From assembly GCA_021767845.1 (NCBI GenBank), contig JAASSQ010000173.1, forward strand, positions 1-6,298: DNA of 6,298 nucleotides, given 5' to 3'. Every line of letters begins with the position of its first letter. Positions within the stretch are counted from its first letter, which is position 1. Below, in pieces: positions 1-5,882 of the stretch. The notes under the pieces were generated by a model. That model saw only the letters and a list, made by a program, of their open reading frames with translations. It made no database searches and was not told where the DNA came from. The translations under genes were made by a program, and so were the position numbers. This stretch comes from Roseovarius sp. (lineage in GTDB: Bacteria > Pseudomonadota > Alphaproteobacteria > Rhodobacterales > Rhodobacteraceae).

Positions 1-16
1 AATACTCTGCGGGGGT

Positions 17-37
17 GTGGGGGTGCAAAACCCCCAC
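17..37 (+). repeat. Perfect 8-bp inverted repeat (hairpin) ahead of the GST gene
   Basis: GTGGGGGT (17-24) pairs perfectly with ACCCCCAC (30-37) around a five-base loop, GCAAA. No T-run follows the right arm, so this is not a classical intrinsic terminator for forward transcription. It ends 14 bases before the Shine-Dalgarno site of the GST gene, so in a longer upstream transcript it would sit just before the ribosome site. It could be an intercistronic RNA-stabilising or attenuating hairpin between a gene left of the window and the GST gene. The pairing is seen directly; the function is inferred. Confidence 0.55.
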
Positions 38-64
38 CGCAACGGCAAATCGGAGGATCGCCCC

Positions 65-700
65 ATGACCATTCAACTCCATTGTTTCGGCGAAAGCGGC
101 AATGCCTACAAGGCGGCGCTGGCACTGGAACTGTCGGGCCTCGACTGGGCGCCCGTATTTGTCGATTTCTTCAACGGAGAGACCCGGGGCGCGGCGTTCC
201 GCGCGCTCAATCCGATGGGCGAGGTGCCGGTGCTGGTCGATGGCGACGTGACCTTGACGCAATCGGGCGTCATGCAGATGTACGTGACCGAAAAGACGGG
301 AAAATTCGGCGGTGACGGGCCGATTGAGGCGCGCGAGGTGATGCGCTGGATGTTCTGGGACAATCACAAGCTCAGCAGCCAGGCGGGCATGACGCGTTTC
401 CTGATGAACTTCCTGCCCGAGGACAAGCGCCCCGAGGGCGTGATCCCGTTTTTGCAAGGGCGGCTGAAAGCGGCCTATTCCGTGCTGGACGGCCATCTGG
501 CCGGACGCGACTGGATCGTCGGAGAGGCGCCGACCCATGCCGACCTGTGCTGCTGCGGTTACCTGTTCTACCCCGAGCCGTTCGGCTTTTCCCGCGCCGA
601 GTGGCCCGAGATCGACCGGTGGCTTTCGAATCTCGAAGGCTTGCCGGGATGGAAACACCCCTATGACCTGATGCCCGGCTCGCCCGCCGACCGGGCCTGA
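65..700 (+). CDS. Glutathione S-transferase family protein
   Basis: A 211-residue protein with the two-domain layout of soluble bacterial GSTs, which conjugate glutathione to electrophiles or use it as a cofactor in the cytoplasm. The thioredoxin-like N-terminal domain (about residues 1-80) has the ESGNAYK segment, where Ser11 is the likely glutathione-activating residue. It also has NPMGEVPVL with the cis-proline at Pro55, and a QSG segment (66-68) where most GSTs have Glu-Ser for glutathione binding. The helical C-terminal domain contains a GEAPTHADL segment, matching the usual folding motif, followed directly by three cysteines (162-164). I chose the ATG at 65 because GGAGGA (52-57) lies seven bases before it and the protein then begins at the family's normal N-terminus. 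An in-frame GTG at 17 would add 16 residues encoded within the hairpin. The thiolase gene starts 16 bases after the stop, so the two are probably co-transcribed. Family assignment is secure; substrate is unknown. Confidence 0.9.
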   Translation: MTIQLHCFGESGNAYKAALALELSGLDWAPVFVDFFNGETRGAAFRALNPMGEVPVLVDGDVTLTQSGVMQMYVTEKTGKFGGDGPIEAREVMRWMFWDNHKLSSQAGMTRFLMNFLPEDKRPEGVIPFLQGRLKAAYSVLDGHLAGRDWIVGEAPTHADLCCCGYLFYPEPFGFSRAEWPEIDRWLSNLEGLPGWKHPYDLMPGSPADRA

Positions 701-716
701 CTGCAAGGAGACGATG

Positions 717-1928
717 ATGACCGACGCCTATATCTACGATGCCGTGCGCACCCCCCGCGGCAAGGGCCGTAAGGATGGCGCCCTGCACGAGGTGACCTCG
801 GTGCGGCTGAGCGCGCAGGTGCTGAACGCGCTCAAGGACCGCAACGGGCTGGACGGCCATGCCGTCGAGGACGTGATCTGGGGCAATGTCACGCAGGTGA
901 AGGAACAGGGCGGCTGCCTTGCGCGCACCGCCGTTCTGGCCTCGGAACTGGACGAGGCGATCCCCGGCCTTGCCATCAACCGGTTCTGTGCCAGCGGCAT
1001 GGAGGCGGTGAACCTGGCCGCCAACCAGGTGATGGGGGGCGCAGGCGACGCCTATATCGCCGGCGGGGTCGAGATGATGGGCCGCGTGGCCATGGGCAGC
1101 GACGGGGCGGCCATTGCCGTCGATCCCAGTGTCGCGATGGAGAGCTACTTCGTGCCGCAAGGCATCTCGGCCGACATCATCGCAACGCAATACGGGTTTT
1201 CGCGCGATGAGGCCGATGCGCTGGCCGTCGAAAGCCAGAGGCGCGCCGCCGCCGCATGGGCCGACAACCGGTTCGACCGGTCGATCATCGAGGTCAAGGA
1301 CCAGAACGGCCTGAGCATCCTGGATCGTGACGAGCACATGCGCCCCGAGACCGACATGCAGTCGCTTGGTGCGCTCAAGCCCAGTTTCAAGGAGATGGGT
1401 GAGGTGATGCCGGGCTTCGATGCGGTGGCCAAACTGAAATACCCGCATCTCGAGCGGATCGAGCATATCCATCATGCCGGCAATTCCTCGGGCATCGTGG
1501 ACGGGGCCGCTGGGGTTCTGGTGGGGTCCAAGGCGTTCGGCGAGGCATGGGGCCTCAAGCCGCGCGCGCGCATCCTCCAGACCACCAAGATCGGCACCGA
1601 TCCCACCATCATGCTGACCGGGCCGGTGCCGGCGACGGAAAAGGCGCTGCGCGACAGCGGCATGTCGATCAGGGACATCGACCTCTTCGAGGTGAACGAG
1701 GCCTTCGCGTCGGTGGTGCTGCGCTTCATGCAGGCCTTCGACGTGGATCAGGACGTCGTGAACGTCAATGGCGGCGCGATCGCCATGGGCCATCCGCTTG
1801 GCGCGACGGGCGCGATCATCATCGGCACGCTGCTGGACGAGCTGGAGCGCAGCGACAAGGAAGTGGGGCTTGCCACGCTTTGCATCGCGTCCGGCATGGG
1901 CGCGGCCACGATCATCGAGCGCGTTTGA
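717..1928 (+). CDS. fadA: Thiolase: acetyl-CoA C-acyltransferase / acetyltransferase
   Basis: A 403-residue thiolase, the usual length for the family. It would cleave 3-ketoacyl-CoA with CoA to give acetyl-CoA and a shortened acyl-CoA, the last step of beta-oxidation in the cytoplasm. All three catalytic elements are visible: the nucleophilic Cys91 in NRFCASGME, His359 in GGAIAMGHPLGATGA, and the acid/base Cys389 in LCIASGMGAA. The last differs from the common CIGGGMG by Ala-Ser. The substrate-loop signature HAGNSSGIVDGAAG is also present. Two adjacent ATGs (714 and 717) are possible; AAGGAG (705-710) gives six bases of spacing to 717 and only three to 714, so I took 717. The FadB-type gene follows 26 bases after the stop, which favours a degradative FadA role over acetoacetyl-CoA synthesis as in PhaA. 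Thiolase identity is firm; chain-length preference cannot be read from the sequence, so the symbol is by context. Confidence 0.93.
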   Translation: MTDAYIYDAVRTPRGKGRKDGALHEVTSVRLSAQVLNALKDRNGLDGHAVEDVIWGNVTQVKEQGGCLARTAVLASELDEAIPGLAINRFCASGMEAVNLAANQVMGGAGDAYIAGGVEMMGRVAMGSDGAAIAVDPSVAMESYFVPQGISADIIATQYGFSRDEADALAVESQRRAAAAWADNRFDRSIIEVKDQNGLSILDRDEHMRPETDMQSLGALKPSFKEMGEVMPGFDAVAKLKYPHLERIEHIHHAGNSSGIVDGAAGVLVGSKAFGEAWGLKPRARILQTTKIGTDPTIMLTGPVPATEKALRDSGMSIRDIDLFEVNEAFASVVLRFMQAFDVDQDVVNVNGGAIAMGHPLGATGAIIIGTLLDELERSDKEVGLATLCIASGMGAATIIERV

Positions 1929-1954
1929 CGCCGGACCGACAGGAGATTGAGACA

Positions 1955-4150
1955 ATGACCGATTTCACGATGGAGAAAGGCGCCGATGGCGTCGCGGTGA
2001 TCACCTGGGACGTGCCGGGCAAGTCGATGAACGTGATGTCGATGGAAGCCTGGCCCGTGCTGGAAGGGCTGATCGACGACGCGCTGGCCGATGACGCGGT
2101 CAAGGGCATCGTCATCACCTCGGGCAAGGACGGCAGCTTTGCCGGGGGCATGGACCTTAACGTGATCGCCCGGATGAAGGAGATGGCGGGCGACGATCCG
2201 GCCAAGGGCCTGTTCGACGGACTGATGGGGATGCATGCCATCCTGCGCAAGATCGAGCGCGGCGGGATGGATGACAGGAACAAGGGCGGCAAGCCGATCG
2301 CGGCCGCCCTGCCCGGCACCGCGCTTGGCATCGGGTTGGAGATTCCACTGGCCTGCCACCGGATCTTCGCGGCCGACAACCCCAAGGCCAAGATCGGCCT
2401 GCCCGAGATCATGGTCGGCATCTTCCCCGGCGCGGGCGGCACCACGCGGCTTGTGCGCAAGCTGGGTGCGATGGGCGCGTCGCCGTTGCTGCTGGAGGGC
2501 AAGTTGCACGCGCCGAAACAGGCCAAGTCCACAGGCCTTGTGGACGAAGTCGTGCCGGCCGACGAGTTGCTGGAGAAGGCCAAAGAATGGGTTCTGTCGG
2601 AGCCCAAGATCGTCAAGCCGTGGGACGAGAAGGGCTACAAGATGCCCGGCGGCGCGCCGTATCATCCCGAAGGCTTCATGACCTTCGTGGGCGCGAGCGC
2701 CATGGTGAACGGCCGGACGCAAGGCGCCTTTCCAGCGGCCAAGGCGCTGTTGAGCGCGGTTTACGAAGGGGCGCTGGTGCCGTTCGACACGGCGCTGAAG
2801 ATCGAGGCGCGTTGGTTTACCAACGTGCTGATGAACCCCAGTTCCGGCGCGATGATCCGGTCGCTCTTCATCAACAAGGAGGCGCTGGAAAAAGGCGCCA
2901 ACCGCCCCGATGTGCCGGATCAGACCGTCAGGAGGGTCGGCGTGATGGGCGCGGGCATGATGGGCGCGGGCATCGCGCTGGTCTCGGCGCAGGCCGGAAT
3001 GGAGGTCGTGCTGATCGACCAGCAGCAGGAGGCGGCCGACCGCGGCAAATCCTATACCGCCGATTACATGGACAAGGGCATCAAGCGCGGCAAGGCCACC
3101 GAAGAGAAGAAGGCGCAGGTTCTGGACCGCATCACGGCGACCACGGATTACTCGGCGCTTGAGGGGTGCGACCTGGTGATCGAGGCGGTTTTCGAAGACC
3201 CCAAGATCAAGGCCGAGGTCACGGCCAAGGTGCTGGAGGTCGTCGGCCCCGATTGCATCTTTGCCACCAACACCTCGACCCTGCCGATCAGCGACCTGGC
3301 CAAGGCGAGCGACACGCCCGAGAACTTCATCGGCATTCACTTCTTCAGCCCGGTTGAAAAGATGATGCTGGTGGAGATCATCAAGGGGCAGAAGACCGGC
3401 GAACGGGCTGTGGCCAAGGCGCTGGATTACGTCCGGCAGATCCGCAAGACGCCGATCGTGGTCAACGATGCGCGGTTCTTCTATGCCAACCGCTGCATCA
3501 TCCCTTACATCAACGAGGGCATCCGCATGGTGGCCGAAGGCGTGACCCCGGCGCTGATCGACAACGCCGCGCGGCAGCTTGGTTTCCCGGTGGGGCCGCT
3601 GCAGCTGGTGGACGAGACCTCGATCGACCTCGGCGCCAAGATCGCGCGGGCGACCAAGGCGGCGATGGGAGAGGCCTATCCCGACGAGGCCGTGGACGAG
3701 GTGATCTTCTGGATGGAGGGCCAAGGCCGTTTGGGCCGCAAGGCGAATGCCGGGTTCTTCGACTATGACGAGAAGGGCAAGCGGCAGGGCTACTGGCCCG
3801 GTCTGGCCGAGAAATTCCCGCCCGCAAAAGACCAGCCCGACCTGATCCGGGTGCAGCACCGTCTGATGTTCGCGCAGGTTCTGGAAGCCGTGCGCGCGCT
3901 GGAGGAAGGCGTGTTGGAGGATATCCGCGAGGGCGATGTCGGAGCGATCCTGGGTTGGGGCTTCGCGCCTTGGTCGGGCGGGCCGTTCAGCTGGCTGGAC
4001 ATCATCGGCACGCCTTATGCCGCCGAACGGTGCGACGAGCTGGAGGCCGCGCATGGCGCGCGGTTCGCCTGCCCCGACCTGTTGCGGGAGATGGCAGGGA
4101 AGAACCAGGGCTTCTATGCGCGGTTCGGCCAGCAGGCTGACGCCGCCTGA
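1955..4150 (+). CDS. fadB: Bifunctional enoyl-CoA hydratase / 3-hydroxyacyl-CoA dehydrogenase (FadB/FadJ type)
   Basis: A 731-residue two-domain enzyme of beta-oxidation. It hydrates trans-2-enoyl-CoA and then oxidises the 3-hydroxyacyl-CoA with NAD+, passing the product to the thiolase. The N-terminal crotonase part (about 1-200, plus a linker to 320) keeps both catalytic glutamates: Glu129 in GIGLEIPLACH and Glu151 in GLPEIMVGIFPGAGGTTR. The dehydrogenase part starts with a Rossmann motif, GAGMMGAG (332-339). It keeps Ser441 (NTSTLPIS), His462 (IHFFSPVE), Glu474 (LVEII) and Asn512 (YANR), spaced exactly as Ser137, His158, Glu170 and Asn208 of human HAD. Helical C-terminal domains fill the rest (about 510-725). 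The ATG at 1955 is preceded by AGGAG (1941-1945) with nine bases of spacing; the frame is open further upstream only inside the thiolase gene. One oddity is Ile126 in the middle of the normally GGG crotonase motif. FadB versus FadJ cannot be settled here. Confidence 0.94.
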   Translation: MTDFTMEKGADGVAVITWDVPGKSMNVMSMEAWPVLEGLIDDALADDAVKGIVITSGKDGSFAGGMDLNVIARMKEMAGDDPAKGLFDGLMGMHAILRKIERGGMDDRNKGGKPIAAALPGTALGIGLEIPLACHRIFAADNPKAKIGLPEIMVGIFPGAGGTTRLVRKLGAMGASPLLLEGKLHAPKQAKSTGLVDEVVPADELLEKAKEWVLSEPKIVKPWDEKGYKMPGGAPYHPEGFMTFVGASAMVNGRTQGAFPAAKALLSAVYEGALVPFDTALKIEARWFTNVLMNPSSGAMIRSLFINKEALEKGANRPDVPDQTVRRVGVMGAGMMGAGIALVSAQAGMEVVLIDQQQEAADRGKSYTADYMDKGIKRGKATEEKKAQVLDRITATTDYSALEGCDLVIEAVFEDPKIKAEVTAKVLEVVGPDCIFATNTSTLPISDLAKASDTPENFIGIHFFSPVEKMMLVEIIKGQKTGERAVAKALDYVRQIRKTPIVVNDARFFYANRCIIPYINEGIRMVAEGVTPALIDNAARQLGFPVGPLQLVDETSIDLGAKIARATKAAMGEAYPDEAVDEVIFWMEGQGRLGRKANAGFFDYDEKGKRQGYWPGLAEKFPPAKDQPDLIRVQHRLMFAQVLEAVRALEEGVLEDIREGDVGAILGWGFAPWSGGPFSWLDIIGTPYAAERCDELEAAHGARFACPDLLREMAGKNQGFYARFGQQADAA

Positions 4151-4166
4151 CGCGCGGGCCGCGTCA
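4148..4166. repeat. 7-bp hairpin overlapping the FadB stop codon
   Basis: TGACGCG (4148-4154) pairs perfectly with CGCGTCA (4160-4166) around a five-base loop. The left arm begins with the TGA stop codon of the FadB-type gene. It stands 15 bases before the larger terminator stem, giving two hairpins in tandem in the gap between convergent genes. It may assist termination or protect the 3' end; no T-run follows it. Confidence 0.45.
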
Positions 4167-4181
4167 GACCCAGACGAAAAC

Positions 4182-4212
4182 GCCCCGCGCGGCCGGACGG
4201 GCCGCGCGGGGC
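4182..4212. terminator. Strong 13-bp GC hairpin, candidate bidirectional terminator
   Basis: GCCCCGCGCGGCC (4182-4194) pairs without mismatch with GGCCGCGCGGGGC (4200-4212) around the loop GGACG. Forward transcripts then read ATTTCTT, a short imperfect T-tract. Reverse transcripts read GTTTTCG, also T-rich. The element lies between the stop of the forward FadB-type gene (4150) and the stop of the reverse Hint gene (4234), where a shared terminator for convergent genes is expected. The T-tracts are short, so efficiency may be moderate. Confidence 0.8.
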
Positions 4213-4233
4213 ATTTCTTGCCAGGGGTCGGCG

Positions 4234-4917
4234 TCAGGCCACGGCGGTGCGGGCCGGGGGTTCGGGCGCAGGCGCGATGCAGGCGCTACTGAAATCGGCC
4301 TGGAACTGGTGCAAGAGCGCGCGCGCCATATCGACGGACAGAACCGAGTAGACCGAATCCCCGTCTTCGCCGGCGGCACGGGCCAACAGGTCTTGCGACG
4401 AAGGCGCGAAGAACAGCGCACCACTGTCCGAAAAGATGACCTGATCCTCGGCAAAGGTCAGGATGACCACCTCGACCGGCCCGTTCGGGGGTGTGCGTGT
4501 GATGCCGCGGCACCCGTCTAGCGCGACCGCCGGGACAAGCACGAAAGGATCGCCGAAGACCTCTTCGGCAGCGTCGCTTTCCAGCATTATCGGCTGATAC
4601 GGGGGAATGTGCAGCGCCTCGCGGTTGCCAAGCGCGCCCGCCGGCACGCTGACGGGCCAGAACCGCTTGGGGCATGGCGCGGGGCCGGACCAGAGCGACA
4701 GGCGGGTGATGCCGGTGACCGGCTGGAGGCCCGCGTCAAAGGTCAGAACCTTGTCACCCACGGCCAGGGCCTCGACCGGGCGCCAGCCCATGGCCGTGGC
4801 CAGCCGCGTGCCCGTGACAAGGCCGCGTCTGGCGCCCGGCGCTCCGCCGTCATAGGCGCCGCCCCCTCCGGTCATGCGCTTGGCTCCCCCAGGCAGTGCA
4901 GACATCCAACCAAACAT
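4234..4917 (-). CDS. Short Hint-fold (Hint_2-like) protein, apparently catalytically inactive
   Basis: A 227-residue protein. After a Gly-rich N-terminus (GGGGAYDGGAPG, residues 17-28) it contains TGTRLATAMGWRPVEAL and AVGDKVLTFDAG (about 35-63). These match the start of the Hedgehog/intein (Hint_2) domain, whose usual form is CFTPGT-x-I-x-T followed by RPVE-L-x-x-GD-x-V-x-T. The family's leading Cys aligns with Gly32. A later segment, LHIPPYQPIML (102-111), resembles the SPxHRxLL block but has Gln where the His is expected. The self-cleaving nucleophile and its partner therefore appear absent, so I infer a non-splicing protein. No signal peptide or membrane segment is obvious, and the C-terminal third (about 145-227) matches no family I know. 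The start has a good ribosome site, GAGGGG (4930-4925), seven bases upstream. The sulfotransferase gene lies 174 bases upstream on the same strand. Membership of the fold is fairly secure; function is unknown. Confidence 0.78.
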   Translation of the reverse strand: MFGWMSALPGGAKRMTGGGGAYDGGAPGARRGLVTGTRLATAMGWRPVEALAVGDKVLTFDAGLQPVTGITRLSLWSGPAPCPKRFWPVSVPAGALGNREALHIPPYQPIMLESDAAEEVFGDPFVLVPAVALDGCRGITRTPPNGPVEVVILTFAEDQVIFSDSGALFFAPSSQDLLARAAGEDGDSVYSVLSVDMARALLHQFQADFSSACIAPAPEPPARTAVA

Positions 4918-4963
4918 GGTCCAACCCCTCGTTACGCCGGTGGCAGCCGGCTTGCGTACCGTT

Positions 4964-4969
4964 CGTCAA
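4964..4969 (-). promoter_or_regulatory. Possible -35 element for the Hint-protein gene
   Basis: Read on the minus strand, TTGACG (4969-4964) matches five of six bases of the sigma-70 -35 consensus and lies 46 bases before the Hint-gene start codon. No convincing -10 stands at the right distance (17 bases on is CTGCCA). It supports separate transcription of this gene only weakly. Confidence 0.25.
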
Positions 4970-4981
4970 GGGGGAGTGATT

Positions 4982-5020
4982 CCCGGGGCCGCCATGTGCC
5001 GGAAATGTGGCGGAACCGGG
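4982..5020. repeat. Imperfect 11-bp inverted repeat between the two minus-strand genes
   Basis: CCCGG (4982-4986) and CCGCCA (4989-4994) pair with TGGCGG (5008-5013) and CCGGG (5016-5020), leaving a two-by-two internal mismatch (GG against AA) and a 13-base loop. It begins about 70 bases after the sulfotransferase stop on the minus strand. There is no T-run beyond it, so an intrinsic terminator is unlikely. It could be an RNA structure in the gap or an operator upstream of the Hint gene. The pairing is seen; the role is unknown. Confidence 0.35.
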
Positions 5021-5091
5021 GCATTGTCGCGGCAGGCGCGAAAGTCACATTCGGCAAGTCGCATTGTTGCGGTGAGCGCCTGCAATCGCGA

Positions 5092-5736
5092 TCAGAACTC
5101 ATAGCCGAAGCGGGCGATATCCTCGGCGCAGAGCTCGGCAAGCTGGCTGGCGTCGCGCCGGCTGTAATAGGCGCGGTAGTCCCTGTCGCGGTCCGAGCGG
5201 TTGACCCACGGCACTTCCAGCGTGAACCCGAGATGCGCCCAGAGGGCTGCCGCGTCCGTCTCGAAATGTTCCAGCCGTATGAACCGGGTGCAGTATTCAT
5301 GCCCGTCGGCGGCGCGCATGTAACTGCCATAGGGGGCGGTGGCGATGGTGCGTCGGGTTTGCGGGGCGTTGAGAAATCGGCTGAACTCCAGATCCTGCGC
5401 CAGATGCACTGCCGGATGGTCGAAGGATTGGACACGCAGCCATTCGTAATAGCTGACCATGCGATCCCACGGATTGCGCACCAGCGTGAAGGTGAATGCC
5501 TTGCGGATCTGCGTCAGCGGCACCACCCCGTCGATATCGGCCAGAGTCGCGTGTTTCCACAGCCGACCGGCGGATTGCGCATCCTTGAGCCGGCGGCGGC
5601 GTTTTCGCGCTTTGGGGGTGTCGCCGATCAGGATGTCGTCCTTCATCGCCCGCTCCTCGAGCGCCAGCGCCAGGGAGGTGCCGCCGGTCTTGGGGATATG
5701 CACGAAGATGTAGTTGCGCCCGGCCGAGATGATCAT
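5092..5736 (-). CDS. Sulfotransferase family protein (PAPS-dependent, sulfotransferase-2 type)
   Basis: A 214-residue protein with both cofactor-binding signatures of PAPS-dependent sulfotransferases, which move a sulfuryl group from 3'-phosphoadenosine 5'-phosphosulfate to a hydroxyl or amino acceptor, often a carbohydrate. The 5'-phosphosulfate loop is FVHIPKTGGTSL (11-22), with Lys16 as the expected catalytic lysine. The 3'-phosphate site is TLVRNPWDRMVSYY (84-97), with Arg87 and Ser95. A WKHAT segment (60-64) and a basic run KARKRRRR (42-49) lie between them. There is no signal peptide or membrane anchor, so it is probably cytoplasmic. The ATG at 5736 is the only start: an in-frame TAG lies four codons upstream. 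No clear Shine-Dalgarno site precedes it. It is divergent from the acyl-CoA synthetase gene and upstream of the Hint gene on the same strand. Family is firm; the acceptor is unknown. Confidence 0.87.
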   Translation of the reverse strand: MIISAGRNYIFVHIPKTGGTSLALALEERAMKDDILIGDTPKARKRRRRLKDAQSAGRLWKHATLADIDGVVPLTQIRKAFTFTLVRNPWDRMVSYYEWLRVQSFDHPAVHLAQDLEFSRFLNAPQTRRTIATAPYGSYMRAADGHEYCTRFIRLEHFETDAAALWAHLGFTLEVPWVNRSDRDRDYRAYYSRRDASQLAELCAEDIARFGYEF

Positions 5737-5816
5737 GCCGTCACGCTAGATGCGCCCCGGCGGCGGCACAAGCGGCCTTTGCCACCGCATCCGAGCGCCG
5801 GCGGGGAGATTGAAAA

Positions 5817-5844
5817 TTGATTGCCGGGCCAAACCCAATATCCT
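5817..5844 (+). promoter_or_regulatory. Candidate sigma-70-type promoter of the acyl-CoA synthetase gene
   Basis: TTGATT (5817-5822) and TATCCT (5839-5844) are separated by 16 bases, and each matches the consensus at four of six positions. The implied transcript start is near 5851, giving a leader of roughly 30 bases that contains the ribosome site GGGAGG (5871-5876). This is the most AT-rich stretch of the divergent intergenic region. Read by eye only. Confidence 0.4.
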
Positions 5845-5858
5845 TCGTGCAATACGAA
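5844..5858. promoter_or_regulatory. Small palindrome at the predicted transcription start, possible operator
   Basis: TTCGT (5844-5848) and ACGAA (5854-5858) form a perfect inverted repeat with a five-base spacer (GCAAT). It overlaps the end of the candidate -10 and the expected transcription start, where a repressor would act. A dimeric regulator sensing acyl-CoA would be a natural occupant, but no regulator gene is in the window and the half-sites are short enough to arise by chance. Confidence 0.3.
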
Positions 5859-5882
5859 CAACGGGAATCAGGGAGGACAGAG

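Noticed and set aside
17..64. GTG start at 17 for the GST protein
   Set aside because: The extension is encoded by the hairpin and SD region, no ribosome site precedes the GTG, and the ATG at 65 has ideal SD spacing.
1547..1954. In-frame upstream extension of the FadB-type gene into the thiolase gene
   Set aside because: The extra 136 residues are an out-of-frame reading of thiolase; the ATG at 1955 has a good ribosome site and gives the normal crotonase N-terminus.
372..1955. 527-residue open frame on the minus strand opposite the GST and thiolase genes
   Set aside because: It is antisense to two clear genes, is Arg/His/Ala-rich with no family motif, and is explained by GC-rich codon bias leaving the opposite frame open.
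1748..4054. 768-residue open frame on the minus strand opposite the FadB-type gene
   Set aside because: A long shadow of a GC-rich gene: His/Arg/Gly-rich, no recognisable domain, and the sense strand has every catalytic motif of a known enzyme.
4164..4675. Overlapping short frames around the Hint gene on both strands
   Set aside because: All are alternative-frame readings of the Hint gene or its terminator; only the 4234-4917 frame shows domain motifs and a ribosome site.
4609..5820. 403-residue open frame on the plus strand covering the Hint and sulfotransferase genes
   Set aside because: It runs antisense through two genes with recognisable motifs and through their intergenic gap; low-complexity Arg/Gly/Ala composition and no ribosome site or family match.
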